This document shows, piece after piece, positions 33,011-42,676 of a DNA stretch of 64,000 bases. Within the stretch, counting starts at the first letter, position 1, and each line of letters starts with the position of its first letter. Position numbers and translations under genes: made by a program. The notes beneath the pieces were generated by a model, which did no database searches, was not told the DNA's origin, and saw only the letters and a program-made list of their open reading frames with translations. This stretch comes from Rhynchopus euleeides (taxonomy: Eukaryota; Euglenozoa; Diplonemea; Diplonemida; Diplonemidae): positions 62,001 to 126,000 of the forward strand of contig OY723257.1 of the NCBI GenBank assembly GCA_963210315.1, given 5' to 3'.

Positions 33011-33069
33011 CGCGGGATATCCCACCGGGATATCCCGTTTCCATATCCCACAAAATCCTGGCCACCGTG
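33011..33069 (-). repeat. Right terminal inverted repeat of the 12.9-kb element
   Basis: Its inverse complement starts CACGGTGGCCAGGATTTTGT and matches the left end. It is followed directly by TG and then the membrane-protein coding sequence. Confidence 0.8.
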
Positions 33070-33071
33070 TG

Positions 33072-33554
33072 GGCAGCGTGGATGAGCCCGCACAAGAGCA
33101 GCCCCACCAAGCTGACCACCAACCAGACCATCTTTCGGTGGAGGAGGCTGTCAGGGTCCTCGAACCACACCTTGCTGCAGTCATGCTCGTACCAGCACGC
33201 CAGCTCCTCATCCAACGGGTGCTCAGGCTCTTTGTCGCACCAGATGCTGCCCTGCTTGTGGTCGTACCGGATGGTGGTGTTGGGGCACACCTCTGGGCTC
33301 AGCACCATCACGTCGTAGTCGAACGTATAGAACCCCTTCGCTGCCTTCCTGCTGGAACCGCTTCTCTTCTTTCTGCTGTGCCCTTTGCAGCTCTCCTCCC
33401 GATGCACAGCCATGATCTTGCACTGCCCCTTGTCACCCTCGAAGCCCTTGAGAGACGCCACGTTCTGCGAGTATATTATCACGCCAGTCAGCCCAGCAAG
33501 GGCGAGAAACCCCGACAGGGTCATTGTTTTCGGGAACAATCCATCATCACACAT
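33072..33554 (-). pseudogene. N-terminal half of a two-pass membrane protein gene, split by the element
   Basis: Reads from ATG at 33554 (or 33524). It has a hydrophobic segment MTLSGFLALAGLTGVIIYSQ, a basic stretch HSRKKRSGSSRKAAKG, and a cysteine-containing loop with TTIRYDHKQGSIWCDKEPEH and WYEHDCSKVWFEDPDS. The second hydrophobic segment VWLVVSLVGLLLCGLIHAAH runs into the terminal repeat at 33069. The topology (short tails, two membrane spans, large Cys-bearing loop) is like potassium-channel beta subunits, but I claim only topology. The C-terminal half is at 19894-20181. Confidence 0.75.
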
Positions 33555-33810
33555 CGACAGGTTCAATGGGAGAAGACCTTGTAAAGCAGGTAGTGGTAGC
33601 CTGGCGGCAGTGTGCGGCGGAGAGTCAAGAGTCTGGAGTGCGTTGGGGGTCAGGGACTGCCTGGGAGTCGGTCGTGACCTCCCTGGTGTATCCTCCGGTG
33701 CGACAACCTTACCAGCTGTGCACCAGCGAAAACAACAGCGGTGCCGAGGCTGTCTCGAACGGGTCGAAACGGCCCCCAAGCAGCGCGCGAGTGTGGAGGA
33801 GAGCGTCGTC
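33555..33810. other. Divergent spacer between the two membrane-protein gene copies
   Basis: The part next to 33560 (CAATGGGAGAAGACCTTGTA) resembles 35241-35262 beside the other N-terminal half, so it is duplicated 5' flank. The remainder is unassigned. Confidence 0.5.
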
Positions 33811-34635
33811 ACCATCCGGTACGACCACAAGCAGGGCAGCATCTGGTGCGACAAAGAGCCTGAGCACCCGTTGGATGAGGAGCTGGCGTGCTGGTACGAG
33901 CATGACTGCAGCAAGGTGTGGTTCGAGGACCCAGACAGCCTGATTCACTGGAAGACGCTGTGGCTCGTGGTATGCTCGGTGGGACTCGCCTTGTGCGGGC
34001 TCATCCACGCCGCCCACTGGTGTTACCTGTCCTGCCTCGTCGCCGAGTGCTGCTGTGAGTGCGCCGAGTGCTGCTGTGGGTCCTGCTGTGCTGACAAGCC
34101 AGCTGAGGACGCTCTTCGTCGGATGAACGAGCTTCCGCACACCCCGCCTCCGCATATGGACGTCTTGCAGCCGCTCGCGCCGCCCGCGGAGACAATGTCA
34201 ACCGGCATGGCTGTCCCGCTCAACCCGAACAGCAACGACGGATGCAAAGATCTGCCCACCCACGACACTGAGTATCCGCAGACAGCTCCGCCTCCACACC
34301 TTGCCGGATTGGAGTGGAAGAACGTGCGGGTTCACGGGTCGCACATGGAGGACATGTTCCCCGTGTCTGTCCCTCTCCGGCGGTGCGCACCCAACGAAAG
34401 CGGGAGGAGTCTCAACAGGGAAAGAGGGAATCCAGTGTTTTGTTCGCTTCACCACTCTCCACTTCCGACGGAGACACCAAAAGGACACGTCAGGCTGAGG
34501 TACGAAACCACCCGTGTTTCGGTCCCCTGGGCGATCTTCGGCCGGGGAGACCAAGAGAGAGTCCTCTTCCGCTTCCGTCGTAGGGAGGGGGTTCTGGTCC
34601 GGATGGACTTTTGGCACCCCACTTTTCGACTCTGA
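33811..34635 (+). pseudogene. C-terminal part of the second two-pass membrane protein copy, inverted
   Basis: The plus frame begins at TIRYDHKQGSIWCDKEPEHP and runs through the loop (WYEHDCSKVWFEDPDS), the second membrane span (LWLVVCSVGLALCGLIHAAH) uninterrupted into HWCYLSCLVAE, a CCCECAECCC cluster and the PPPHLAGLE tail. Similarity ends near 34400; the frame stops at 34633-34635. Its N-terminal portion is missing upstream but is present at 34957-35226 on the opposite strand. Turning 33811-34956 around would join the two halves in frame order. This copy also serves as the empty-site reference for the 12.9-kb insertion. Confidence 0.7.
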
Positions 34636-34956
34636 TAGCACCTGACGACCGAGGGCCACCTGCGGAGGCCACGACGGAATGAATGTGTGTGCTCGTTCTC
34701 GTGTGTGTCCGCCCCCAGAAAAAATCCCTGGGTGTTCCATGTGAACACCGACTGTCGTTGCTCCCGGGTTCACCCGGTGCATTAGTTTTCTGCTGCGTTG
34801 CCACGTCAGCCACACGAGCTGGTGGTGTTCGTGACTACATGTCCTGCTCACAAGTGTGTAAAAGAGAACTGTTCCCCTCAACGCAATCATGTCCTCTGCA
34901 TGGCTTTGTGTCCCTCTTGTGTCCCGGCTTTGTGTCTGTTCAATCAGATTGTGGGA

Positions 34957-35226
34957 CCTCTGGGCTCAGCACCATCACGTCGTAGTCGAACGTATAGAAC
35001 CCCTTCGCTGCCTTCCTGCTGGAACCGCTTCTCTTCTTTCTGCTGTGCCCTTTGCAGCTCTCCTCCCGATGCACAGCCATGATCTTGCACTGCCCCTTGT
35101 CACCCTCGAAGCCCTTGAGAGACGCCACGTTCTGCGAGTATATTATCACGCCAGTCAGCCCAGCAAGGGCGAGAAACCCCGACACGGTCATCGTGGTCAG
35201 GAGGCAGAAGCCCGCCAATCCTGACA
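34957..35226 (-). pseudogene. N-terminal part of the second two-pass membrane protein copy
   Basis: ATG at 35226, then MTVSGFLALAGLTGVIIYSQ and the same basic stretch, nearly identical to 33300-33530. It stops matching after SPEV, at the position where the inverted fragment at 33811 starts. The high identity to the first copy points to a recent duplication followed by inversion. Confidence 0.75.
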
Positions 35227-35285
35227 TCGCTATCTGGGCCAACCAATGGGAGAAAACCTGCAGAGCAGATGGCGGTTAGAAGAGG

Positions 35286-36805
35286 GCCGGTGACGAGCGT
35301 GACGGTCCGGCCGCGGGTGGGCCAAAGGATCTTTTCCCGGAAGGACGAGGCCCCCGCGTCCCCCTCCTCGACGAGCATCATGAACGCGTGCACCTCCTCC
35401 CCGCCAGAAGGCGGCGACGGTGCCGCTGTAGACGCACCCGGGAGCGAAGGGCTCGAGCTGCGTGCCGCTCGCCGCGCTGCGCCTGCTGCGCAGGTCTTCG
35501 GCCCGGGTCTGCTGCATCGCCACGTTGCGCCGCGCGAACTCGACGGTCGTGGACCACGCCTGCCGGACCCACGAGCTGCGCTGCAAGGGCTGCCCCCAGC
35601 CCGCACCCCGTCCCCACCTCGAGCACCGCCTGCCCTGGGTCGAGCTGCAGCGCCTGCAGCGAGCTGACGTGCTGCGCGGCGGGGGAGACGTCGAAACGGA
35701 GGGTCGGCAGGTGCAGCGGAAGGCTGGCGCAGTACGCCTGGCAGCGGTGGAGCGGGGGGACGAACTCCCCGCGCGGCAAAGCCAGCATCGCCGCCTCGAG
35801 CGGCGTGTTGGGCACGAGCACCGCGCCGGGGCTGAGGCCGCGGAGCGGCCTGAACGCGGCATCTCCCAGCATCGCTGCACACGTGTCGGCGTTCGGGTTG
35901 CACCGGGTGGCCCTGCAGAATCCGCTCTGTTTGTGGCAGAGCAACCCCAACAAGTCGAAGTTGCAGTCGCTGTGCTCAGTGCACGGAATCTTCTCGCACT
36001 GCCCGCCCAGCCCGCACCGCTCGTCCGACGGGCACGGCGGACACCCTCCTCTCCCAGCGGCCGGTGCCAGGCTCACGCCGAGGCCGACGCCGGCCCCGAA
36101 GAACGGGACGGGGTTCGTCAGGTCGGCTCCGATGCTCACCCCGAGTCCTGCCCCGATGCTTGCCTCCACCCCGTTCGAAATTCCGACCGCCCGCACCTCG
36201 GCGTCCAGAGAAAGCCCGAAGGTGGCCACCACCAGCTTGAACGCGCTCCCGCTGAGCGCGTCACCTTCCCGCTGCTCCTGGCGCTGCTGGCGCTGCTGCT
36301 TCTTCTTCTGCTCCGCCTGCTTGTTCATCCGGTTCTTTCGGTTCCGCCGCTCGACGGACAGCGCCATCGCCTCCCGCACAGACACGTTCTGCCCCGTCCC
36401 GCTGGCGCAACCCTCGACGAGGTTCGCGAACACGGCAGACCCCTCGTCCGCCACTGCCGACAGCTGCGAGTCGAAAGTGTTCACAGATCCGGATTTTGAA
36501 AACGACACCATCCGGTCGAGCCCGGCCTTTGTCTTCGACAGCAGGCTCTGCAGCGCGCTCGCGTCCTCCCACAGGCTCACCACGCTGTTCACCACTCCCA
36601 AGTCGTCCAGAGCCTTCTTCCCCTTCTTCACCGCTCCGTCCATCACCGCCTTCTTCACCACGTCTGCCACCTCCTTCGTCAGCCCCTTCAGGCTCATCGC
36701 CGTGAAAGGCTTGTCGCTCGACGGGGCATTGCTGCTTCCTCCTGGTGCTGTTGCCGACCCCACCGCCAGCACGGACAGAAGGGCGACAACGCTCGCCGCT
36801 CTCAT
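35286..36805 (-). pseudogene. Secreted protein with protein-isoaspartate methyltransferase-like domain, frames broken
   Basis: ATG at 36805 opens a signal peptide (MRAASVVALLSVLAVGSATA). There follow an alpha-helical charged region, a Gly-rich amphipathic stretch (SIGAGLGVSIGAD), a cysteine-rich module (CPPCPSDERCGLGGQC, TEHSDCNFD) and a PCMT-like block: LPRGEFVPPLHRCQAYC, then VLEVGTGCGLG (SAM-binding glycine loop) and QLVGPAG. After VVHD the next expected helix (VEFARRNVAMQQ) lies in another frame, and EEVHAFMMLVEE...REKILWPTRGRTVTL lies in the third. The open frame itself stops at 35378. The 3' end is cut near 35286 against the membrane-protein 5' flank. It is probably a pseudogene, although small unrecognised introns or sequence errors could explain one of the shifts. 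Confidence 0.6.
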
Positions 36806-36929
36806 TGTTTGCTTTTGCAGTCCTGCGTGTGCTGAGTGATGCAGTGTGTCGAGAAAGAGAAAGAGAAAGAGAGTGAGCGAGAGAGAGAGGAAGAGTGTTG
36901 GTGCAGTAGTGGTGGTGGTGGTGGTGCCA

Positions 36930-37095
36930 CGCCCATTGTGGGGACCCAGTTCACCGGGTCCCACGCGAGGCACGACCCGCGGACCTGGCGCTCCTGCAGG
37001 CGCACGCTGCCAGCGTCGACGGTGCCGGTGGCGAGCGTGACGGTCCGGCCGCGGGTGCGCACGAAGCTGCTGAAGTCAAAGCCGACAACGCTCTG
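36930..37095 (-). pseudogene. 3' end of a paralogue of the methyltransferase-like gene
   Basis: Minus-strand reading gives FDFSSFVRTRGRTVTLATGT, then VRLQERQVRGSCLAWDPVNW. RGRTVTL matches the truncated end at about 35290-35320. The preceding TTCCTGCACCCAG could be a splice acceptor. It sits just upstream of the gene at 35286-36805, so a tandem copy has been mostly lost. Confidence 0.55.
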
Positions 37096-37629
37096 GGTGC
37101 AGGAAGTGGGGATGGCAAAGGGGAGAACCAAGCCAGAGGCTGGGTGGTTCAGTTCGAGAGGGGAAGGACACGTCACGTTTCTCCTTTGGTTCCCTTGGCT
37201 TGTCAGAAGCACTTCGAACGCACACAGTCGCTGTGCAGCCACACGGTTCACAGGCCCGAGCGGACCAAGCGGCCCGAGCGAAGCCTCCGCCCTGACGCGC
37301 CTCCAATGTACCCGCAGCCATGCCACAACCCCCGTGTGCGAGCGGGGCCCTGCGCCAACGCCACCAGTGGGATGAGAGCAAACGGAAGGGGAAGAGGGGG
37401 GGATGAACCGCACGCAGCATGATATCGAGACACCACCCTTCCCTGCCTCTGCACGCAGCGCACAGGAGCTCGAAGCAGGGGACTATTTCATGAGGCTGAA
37501 CTGACGCACTCGACACTCGTTCATAAACCATGTGGGTGCAATCAACCGGCAGCCCTACCCACCCACCCAGCATTCCTGTGCGCCTCAAGCCTCATGAGAA
37601 CCCTTCGCATTTCTCCATACGTGCGCGGA
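37096..37629. other. Unassigned spacer
   Basis: Overlapping frames are open on both strands but none shows a domain or a believable start. I see nothing else. Confidence 0.35.
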
Positions 37630-37985
37630 AAATTCTTGAGTCTCTGATTTGTGTCGGACGATAGAAAAGGGAAAAGGGGTGATGTAAACAGTCTGGGATC
37701 TCAGAGAGAGTGGTTGTACCTGTTGATCGCTTCCACTATCTCGATCACACCCCTTCATGCCAGTTCGTTCACCAAAACACCGTTTTGTTTTGAACACACA
37801 CACACCCAACCTTGGGCTTTTGCAAGAAAAGACGGCGAAGGACGTCTGACTTGGTGTGTGAAGCCTCAACAAAAAAACCCTTGGTAACGAAATACACATA
37901 TCTCCTGGCTGATGAAGGTGTGGTGGTGTGATGAGTGTAGAGCACGGAACGCCTCCTCAAAACCGATCCTGAAAAATGTCCTATA
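37630..37985. repeat. About 350-bp dispersed repeat, copy 1
   Basis: Matches 41518-41862 in the same orientation over its length, including GTGTCGGA..ATAGAAA, GTTGATCGCTTCCACTATCT, the CACACACACCCAACC stretch and GAACGCCTCCTCAAAAC. Its first about 85 bp recur immediately downstream at 38005-38085, overlapping the 3' end of the RING gene. Confidence 0.8.
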
Positions 37986-38078
37986 ACATCTTGCAATGTC
38001 TTCGGAAAAATTCTTGAATCTCTGATTTGTGTCGGAGGATAGAAAAGGGAAAAGGGGTGATGTAAACAGTCTGAGCTC

Positions 38079-38408
38079 TCAGAGCGTGTGCGACGCTTCG
38101 GCGTCTGCCGTCTCGCGCAGGCGTTGCGCGTAGGCGTCGGCGTGCGAGGCGGCCAGCGCCTGCTCGAGGGCTGCATCGACCGCCGCAGTGCCCCGAAGTT
38201 CCGACCGGTCGAGGGGGCAGCTCGGCGTCCCTTCGCACGTCGCGAGCCACTGCGCCAGGCACAGCTCGCAGAACACGTGCCCGCAACCCACCCGCACCGG
38301 GCGGCAAAGCAGCTCGAAGCAAATCGGGCACTCCTGCTCCCCGCCAGCCTCCAGCACCTCCCTCGTGGCAGCCCCGCCCGAGATATCCTCTAATGTCCGC
38401 TTCGCCAT
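38079..38408 (-). CDS. Small RING-finger protein (probable E3 ubiquitin ligase)
   Basis: A 109-residue protein starting MAKRTLEDISGG. It has a C3HC4 RING: CPICFELL, then CGHVFCELCLAQW, then CPLDR (residues about 33-75), followed by a short Ala-rich helix ending SHTL. RING domains of this type recruit ubiquitin-charged E2 enzymes. I chose the ATG at 38408 because the longer upstream frame has no conserved content. The stop and 3' flank fall inside the dispersed repeat that begins near 38005, so the original C-terminus may have been trimmed. Confidence 0.8.
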   Translation of the reverse strand: MAKRTLEDISGGAATREVLEAGGEQECPICFELLCRPVRVGCGHVFCELCLAQWLATCEGTPSCPLDRSELRGTAAVDAALEQALAASHADAYAQRLRETADAEASHTL

Positions 38409-39041
38409 GGGTTGCTGTGTGCGCAGCGTGCAGGCAGCGGGGGGGGAAGGGAGAGAAGCAGAAAGAATCACTGACTATCGCGCTACTAAACAGGCACACG
38501 GCACAGGAGGTCTGAGGGGCCGCCGGAGGACACGGTGGTGAATATCTGTCCCAGTCTGGATTCCCTCGGGTTTGCGATGCTTGGAAGTAGGAAGGCTTCG
38601 CTGTCCCGCAGCCCGACCAGCAGGAGATCACTGGTCCTTGAGGGTTCATATTCAGGGTGTCAGATGCCTCTGGCTTGTACAATCGTGGACAGCTGCAGCC
38701 ACCACATAGCACATAAAGTGCTCACCCAAGGAAGTCGAGGAGTTCGAGCTGTTGAACCAGAGGGCGACAAGCAGAGTGAATACTATGCAAATGCTGATGC
38801 GCCGAGGACACTGTGCAAACTACCGGCAACATCATTCCCCAGAGGATCTTCAACATCGCAACACAACATCCGACTAAAGCCGCAGTGGGTGTCAACGCAG
38901 CACCAGAGAGCGGATGAGCACACAGGAGGGAAGGTCGCCACCTCCCAAAATACCTCACACCAGCCTCGATACCGACGCACCGCCACGCCGAGCCTGAGCC
39001 GCGACACGGCACCGACACGTCCCTCCGGATGAGGGTCCTGA
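38409..39041. other. Unassigned spacer
   Basis: About 630 bp upstream of the RING gene. No coding pattern or RNA gene was recognised. Confidence 0.35.
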
Positions 39042-39106
39042 GTGTAGAAGCGTCAACGCATCAACAAACAAAATACAGGCTAAGAGCGGTTGCTGCTGAA
39101 TGGTGA
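39042..39106. repeat. 65-bp dispersed repeat, identical to 60103-60167
   Basis: GTGTAGAAGCGTCAACGCAT and the following 45 bp are identical at both places. At 60103 the sequence forms part of one arm of a long inverted repeat; here only that arm segment is present. Confidence 0.85.
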
Positions 39107-39517
39107 GGTAGAACTTTTCACTTGCCCGTCAGGTGGACCACCGGGTGGGGAGAGAACCGGTGTGAGGCACTTGGGTCCGTCCAGGTGGGCAGGGAACCTG
39201 GGGGCGGGGGGCCTCAAATCCCTCTCTCTCTCGTGCGCTCTCTGGGCTCAATGGCCTATGTCTCAACCATCCACCACCAAACCTCCCAGGCACAACGAGA
39301 CGAGGTCTTGACACACATCCTCACTTTCCCAGACCCGGACCGCCCTCTTCCAACCCATGACCCAGTCCGAAGGCAAGTAAACGCGAAAGGTAATGCATAA
39401 TGACAAAAATACACCATCCGTATACTGGTCTGGCTGAACCGGAAAAAAGGATTGCGGGTTTCTTTTGTTTTGTTTGTGCAACCTTCTGGTCACCTGCACG
39501 TTGGGGCGTGGTGTGTA
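39107..39517. other. Unassigned spacer; flank of a small inverted-repeat element
   Basis: No gene recognised. The last 50 bp (TTTGTTTGTGCAACC...CGTTGGGGCGTGGTGTG) resemble 61170-61202, which lacks the element and so acts as a partial empty site. Confidence 0.4.
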
Positions 39518-39725
39518 CACGGTGGACTCCAGCCACCCTAGCGGGAGTCTGGGAGCGGGAGTCTGAGAGGGTGTCTTTTTCTGCAGTATGTACTGGAGAC
39601 TCCCGCTAGCGGGAGTCTATTTTCCAGCTAATTTAGGCTAAAGACTCCCGCTAGCGGGAGTCCGAGACTCCCGCTAGTTGAGACTCCCGAAAAGGGTTAC
39701 CCTACCCCCGCTGGAGTCCACCGTG
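39518..39725. mobile_element. 208-bp inverted-repeat element with TA target duplication
   Basis: The ends are CACGGTGGACTCCAGC and its exact inverse complement, with TA on both sides (39516-39517, 39726-39727). The interior is made of GACTCCCGCTAGCGGGAGTC palindromes. The outermost CACGGTGG is the same as in the 12.9-kb element. It is a MITE-like, non-autonomous Tc1/mariner-type element by structure. Confidence 0.85.
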
Positions 39726-40374
39726 TAGGTGAACAAAACATTGCTCCCACTGCAACCTTTTTAGTTCTGAACGCCTTCCGTGAGCACGGTGCGTGTGACA
39801 CAAAAAAAGTGAAATTTGTGTACTTCTTGTGTGGTTCTTGTGTACTGAAAAAAGCGGGGGGGGTGTTTTCCCAGGGGGGAAAATTCTCCGACCTGGTGGT
39901 GTCGCAATTTTCGTGTTCCATTGCATTTTCCGGACTCCGTGCGGATCGTAGTGGGGTCATTTTGTGGGTCGAGGCCAAACTTCATCCATGAAATGTGGGT
40001 CCAGTTCAGAAGCTGGTCTGCCACGTTCGCAGTGAGGGGCCTGCGTGGGGATCCGAGGGCGCTGAGCACTGGCACACTGCGGCCCTCGCCACTGCTAGCA
40101 GCCCCGCTGTGCCGCAAAATTGATTCCCGACTCCAGTGCGACAAGAGGGGCTGGCGCACGACCTGCGTCGCACACAGCGAGGCTGTGGATGAGGACGAGC
40201 GACGTGACCCGGACTGCCCCCTGCGGGCAGTCCGGGCCACGCGCGGGTATCCGAAGCCCCCAGGCTCCCTCCCTGGCCTCCCCACGTGCCTCACATCCTG
40301 GTGGTCCGCCAACGGACACCTGGAAAAATCGAGAAAAAATGCCCCCCAACCAAACTACTAGACCGGGGTGTTTA
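39726..40374. other. Unassigned spacer
   Basis: No gene recognised in about 650 bp. Confidence 0.35.
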
Positions 40375-40840
40375 CTGGGGGGGGGCAAATACAAGGGTAT
40401 ACTCTTCTATTCACCGTGCCAGCTTACGTAATTCAGGGTTTTCAAAAATTGTTTTTTAGCTGAAAAGTTGTCTAGTATGCAAATACAAGAGTATATACTC
40501 TTGTATTTGCATACTAGAAATGTGGCCTCCGGGTGGGCCCTCATGGGGCAGCGGCGCCGAAGAGACAATACGAGCGTCCTCTTGGCCGTTCCCACCCCGA
40601 GGCGACTCCCACCCGACCGTGACGACTCCAGACAGGAGGCCCACTGGCCTGGGGGAGGTCATTGGAAGTACAAAATACGATGAAAACCCCACAAAAGTTC
40701 TCCAAAAGTCTAGTATGCAAATACAAGAGTATACTCTTGTATTTGCTCGGTGAACTTTTTAAAATCGCGATTTCTGGAGTACTCTTGTATTAGCATATAC
40801 CCTTGTATTTGCATATACTCTTGTATTTGCCCCCCCCCAG
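40375..40840. mobile_element. 466-bp inverted-repeat element with TA target duplication and palindromic core
   Basis: The ends match as CTGGGGG(n)CAAATACAAG and inverse complement, flanked by TA on both sides (40373-40374, 40841-40842). Inside are a perfect 48-bp palindrome (40471-40518, centre GTATATAC), a 30-bp palindrome (40716-40745) and further CAAATACAAG units near the right end. No ORF. Confidence 0.75.
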
Positions 40841-41517
40841 TAAGTCCCTTCGGGAAAATTGGCCGCCGAGGGGACTTAAACACATCATATGGATAGGGGA
40901 CTTAAACACGGGGGGGGGGGGGGGTAGGTACGCGGGTTTTTATTCCCAGGGTTTTTATTGGGGGTTTCTTGATCACAGGCAGCTTCACGGCACTGGGGCC
41001 TTTCAATGACCAAACCACCGTACTGGGAGGTTGCCCCGCCGCATTTTTGCTCGAAGCAAAACTGCGACGGAACTGCCCACCTCCCCTGACCCCTTCGTTA
41101 TGTGTGACCGCTGCACATTCCGTGTGTAGCGCATGCGTGGTCCCCCAGGCTGGGTGGATGTTTGCTCCCCCTCCCCATGGACACCCCTGTGAAGGCCAGG
41201 CCGGGTCCACAAGGAAGTCGCTGACGCACGGTTGCCAGCCCCCCCCGATGAACTGCTCTGGGGATCATCGTCACCATGCTCAATGCTGTCTGTCCGATGA
41301 GGGCCCGGCGTGCCCTTCTACTCTACTGAGCTAAGGGCCGACACACCTCCGCAACGTTCATCAGCAGGAGGATGCTGATGATTGTTAGAAGAAGGTGTTC
41401 CAGATCAACCCCAGCCGGTGCGCAGTGTGTTTGGCTTTAGTTGGATGGAGAATGGTCACCGTGGACTCAGATGTCCCAAAACATGAATCCTATACACCCC
41501 ATGTCCGTGGCACACAA
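40841..41517. other. Unassigned spacer with a G homopolymer
   Basis: Contains a run of about 15 G near 40910-40924. No gene recognised; a tRNA-like D-arm fragment near 41330 was rejected. Confidence 0.35.
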
Positions 41518-41862
41518 AAATTCGTGAGTCTCTGTTTGTGTCGGAGGATAGAAACGGGAAAAGGGGGGTGAGGTAGAATTCTGAGATCTCAGAGAGAGTG
41601 GTTGTACTTGTTGATCGCTTCCACTATCTCGATCACACCGTTTTTTAAACACACACACCCAACCCTGGCTTTGCAAGAAAAGACGGCGAAGGACGTCTGA
41701 CTTGATGTGAAGCCTCAACGAAAAAACCCTTGGTGATGAAATACACAAATCTCCTGGCTAATGAAGGTGTGGTGGTGTGATGAGTGTAGAGCACGGAACG
41801 CCTCCTCAAAACAGATCCTGAAAAATTTCCTATAAAATCTTGCAATGTCTTCGAAAAAAAAT
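41518..41862. repeat. About 350-bp dispersed repeat, copy 2
   Basis: Direct copy of 37630-37985, somewhat diverged. Confidence 0.8.
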
Positions 41863-42676
41863 GGGGAAACCGATTTTTACGCGCTGTACCCCTGGAGCGG
41901 CCGAGCAGGGGCATAGACAGAGAGGCCGGACCAGACGGGGGGAGGGGGTGGGGGGTACGGCAGTGGGTGAGGTCGGGTCAAAACATTACAGGGGGGGCTC
42001 AAATAGACGTACTAAGTACTTCTAGAAGAGAGGAAGTGTTACGGAGTTCTTACGGAGTTGTGACCATCATTTTTCGAATGCGGTATCTGGTTTTCAGGGT
42101 CACCATGAGAAGTTCTTTGCTTTTCGTGGATCGGGCCACGACAATCTGTCGTCAACCACCCCAGCTGTTCCACAGAATGTTTGCAAGAATTTTTCCCTTC
42201 GCGACTTCGCGTTGTCAAAAACAGAACGACAACGAGGGGGATGAGGGTGCCACCGGGGGCGTCGACAGTGACAAAAGTTCAGTACAAGAGAGGTGCGAAT
42301 CAGGGGGGATGTAATGGAAGATGAGGAAATACTACGAGAAACACTTGGCCTCTATGCTGTGAGTGTTGCATTGGACGCTTCCACCGAGGAAAGTATTCAG
42401 TCGAAGGGAGCGAAGAAGGGAAGCGAAGGAGGGAGCAGCGATTGTTTGGGCACGGTTCCAGATGACACGGGTTGAGATGACGAGGTCGGCCGTCTCAAGA
42501 TACCTTCCAGTTCATCCCCCCGCCTGTGACATGCCTTCGCTCAGAAATGCAGAAAGGGGGGGAAGGGATAAGCCGCCTCACAAAACTGGCCACAAAGTGG
42601 CACAGTTTGGCACAGTGACACGAGCGAAGGCCCGTGGAGGCCACTGTGGGTGACGACTTCCTGCCAGCAAGAGATG
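41863..42676. other. Unassigned spacer
   Basis: About 800 bp downstream of the WD40 gene. It contains CAGAAATGCAGAAAG and TGGCACAGTTTGGCACAGTG near 42545-42620, resembling 45085-45112. No coding sequence seen. Confidence 0.35.

Larger units (their letters stand above)
20182..33069. mobile_element. 12.9-kb element with terminal inverted repeats, inserted in a membrane-protein gene
   Basis: Both ends begin CACGGTGGCCAGGATT and match over about 59 bp with four differences. The gene is uninterrupted at this site in the copy at 33811-34400 (plus-strand equivalent CACCAGTGGGCGG). Here the left junction reads CACCAGTG and the right junction TGGGCAGCG, implying a 2-bp TG target duplication (20180-20181, 33070-33071). 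No transposase ORF was seen. The interior is minisatellites, a cyclase-like exon, a tRNA-Sec-like sequence and GGGATAT subterminal repeats. The ends share CACGGTGG with the small element at 39518-39725, which has TA duplications, suggesting a Tc1/mariner-like mobilising enzyme supplied in trans. Confidence 0.7.

Noticed and set aside
20182..33069. Reading the 12.9-kb segment as a giant GT-AG intron
   Set aside because: Candidate donor (ACG|GTGGCC) and acceptor (CCACAG|AATCC) exist in the termini, but the spliced product would keep extra codons absent from the uninterrupted copy. Exact TG duplication and inverted ends fit transposition better. Not fully excluded.
41290..41345. tRNA-like GGCCCTTAGCTCAGTAGAG segment (minus strand)
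   Set aside because: It resembles a tRNA acceptor plus D arm, but the D loop is too short and there is no matching anticodon or T arm.
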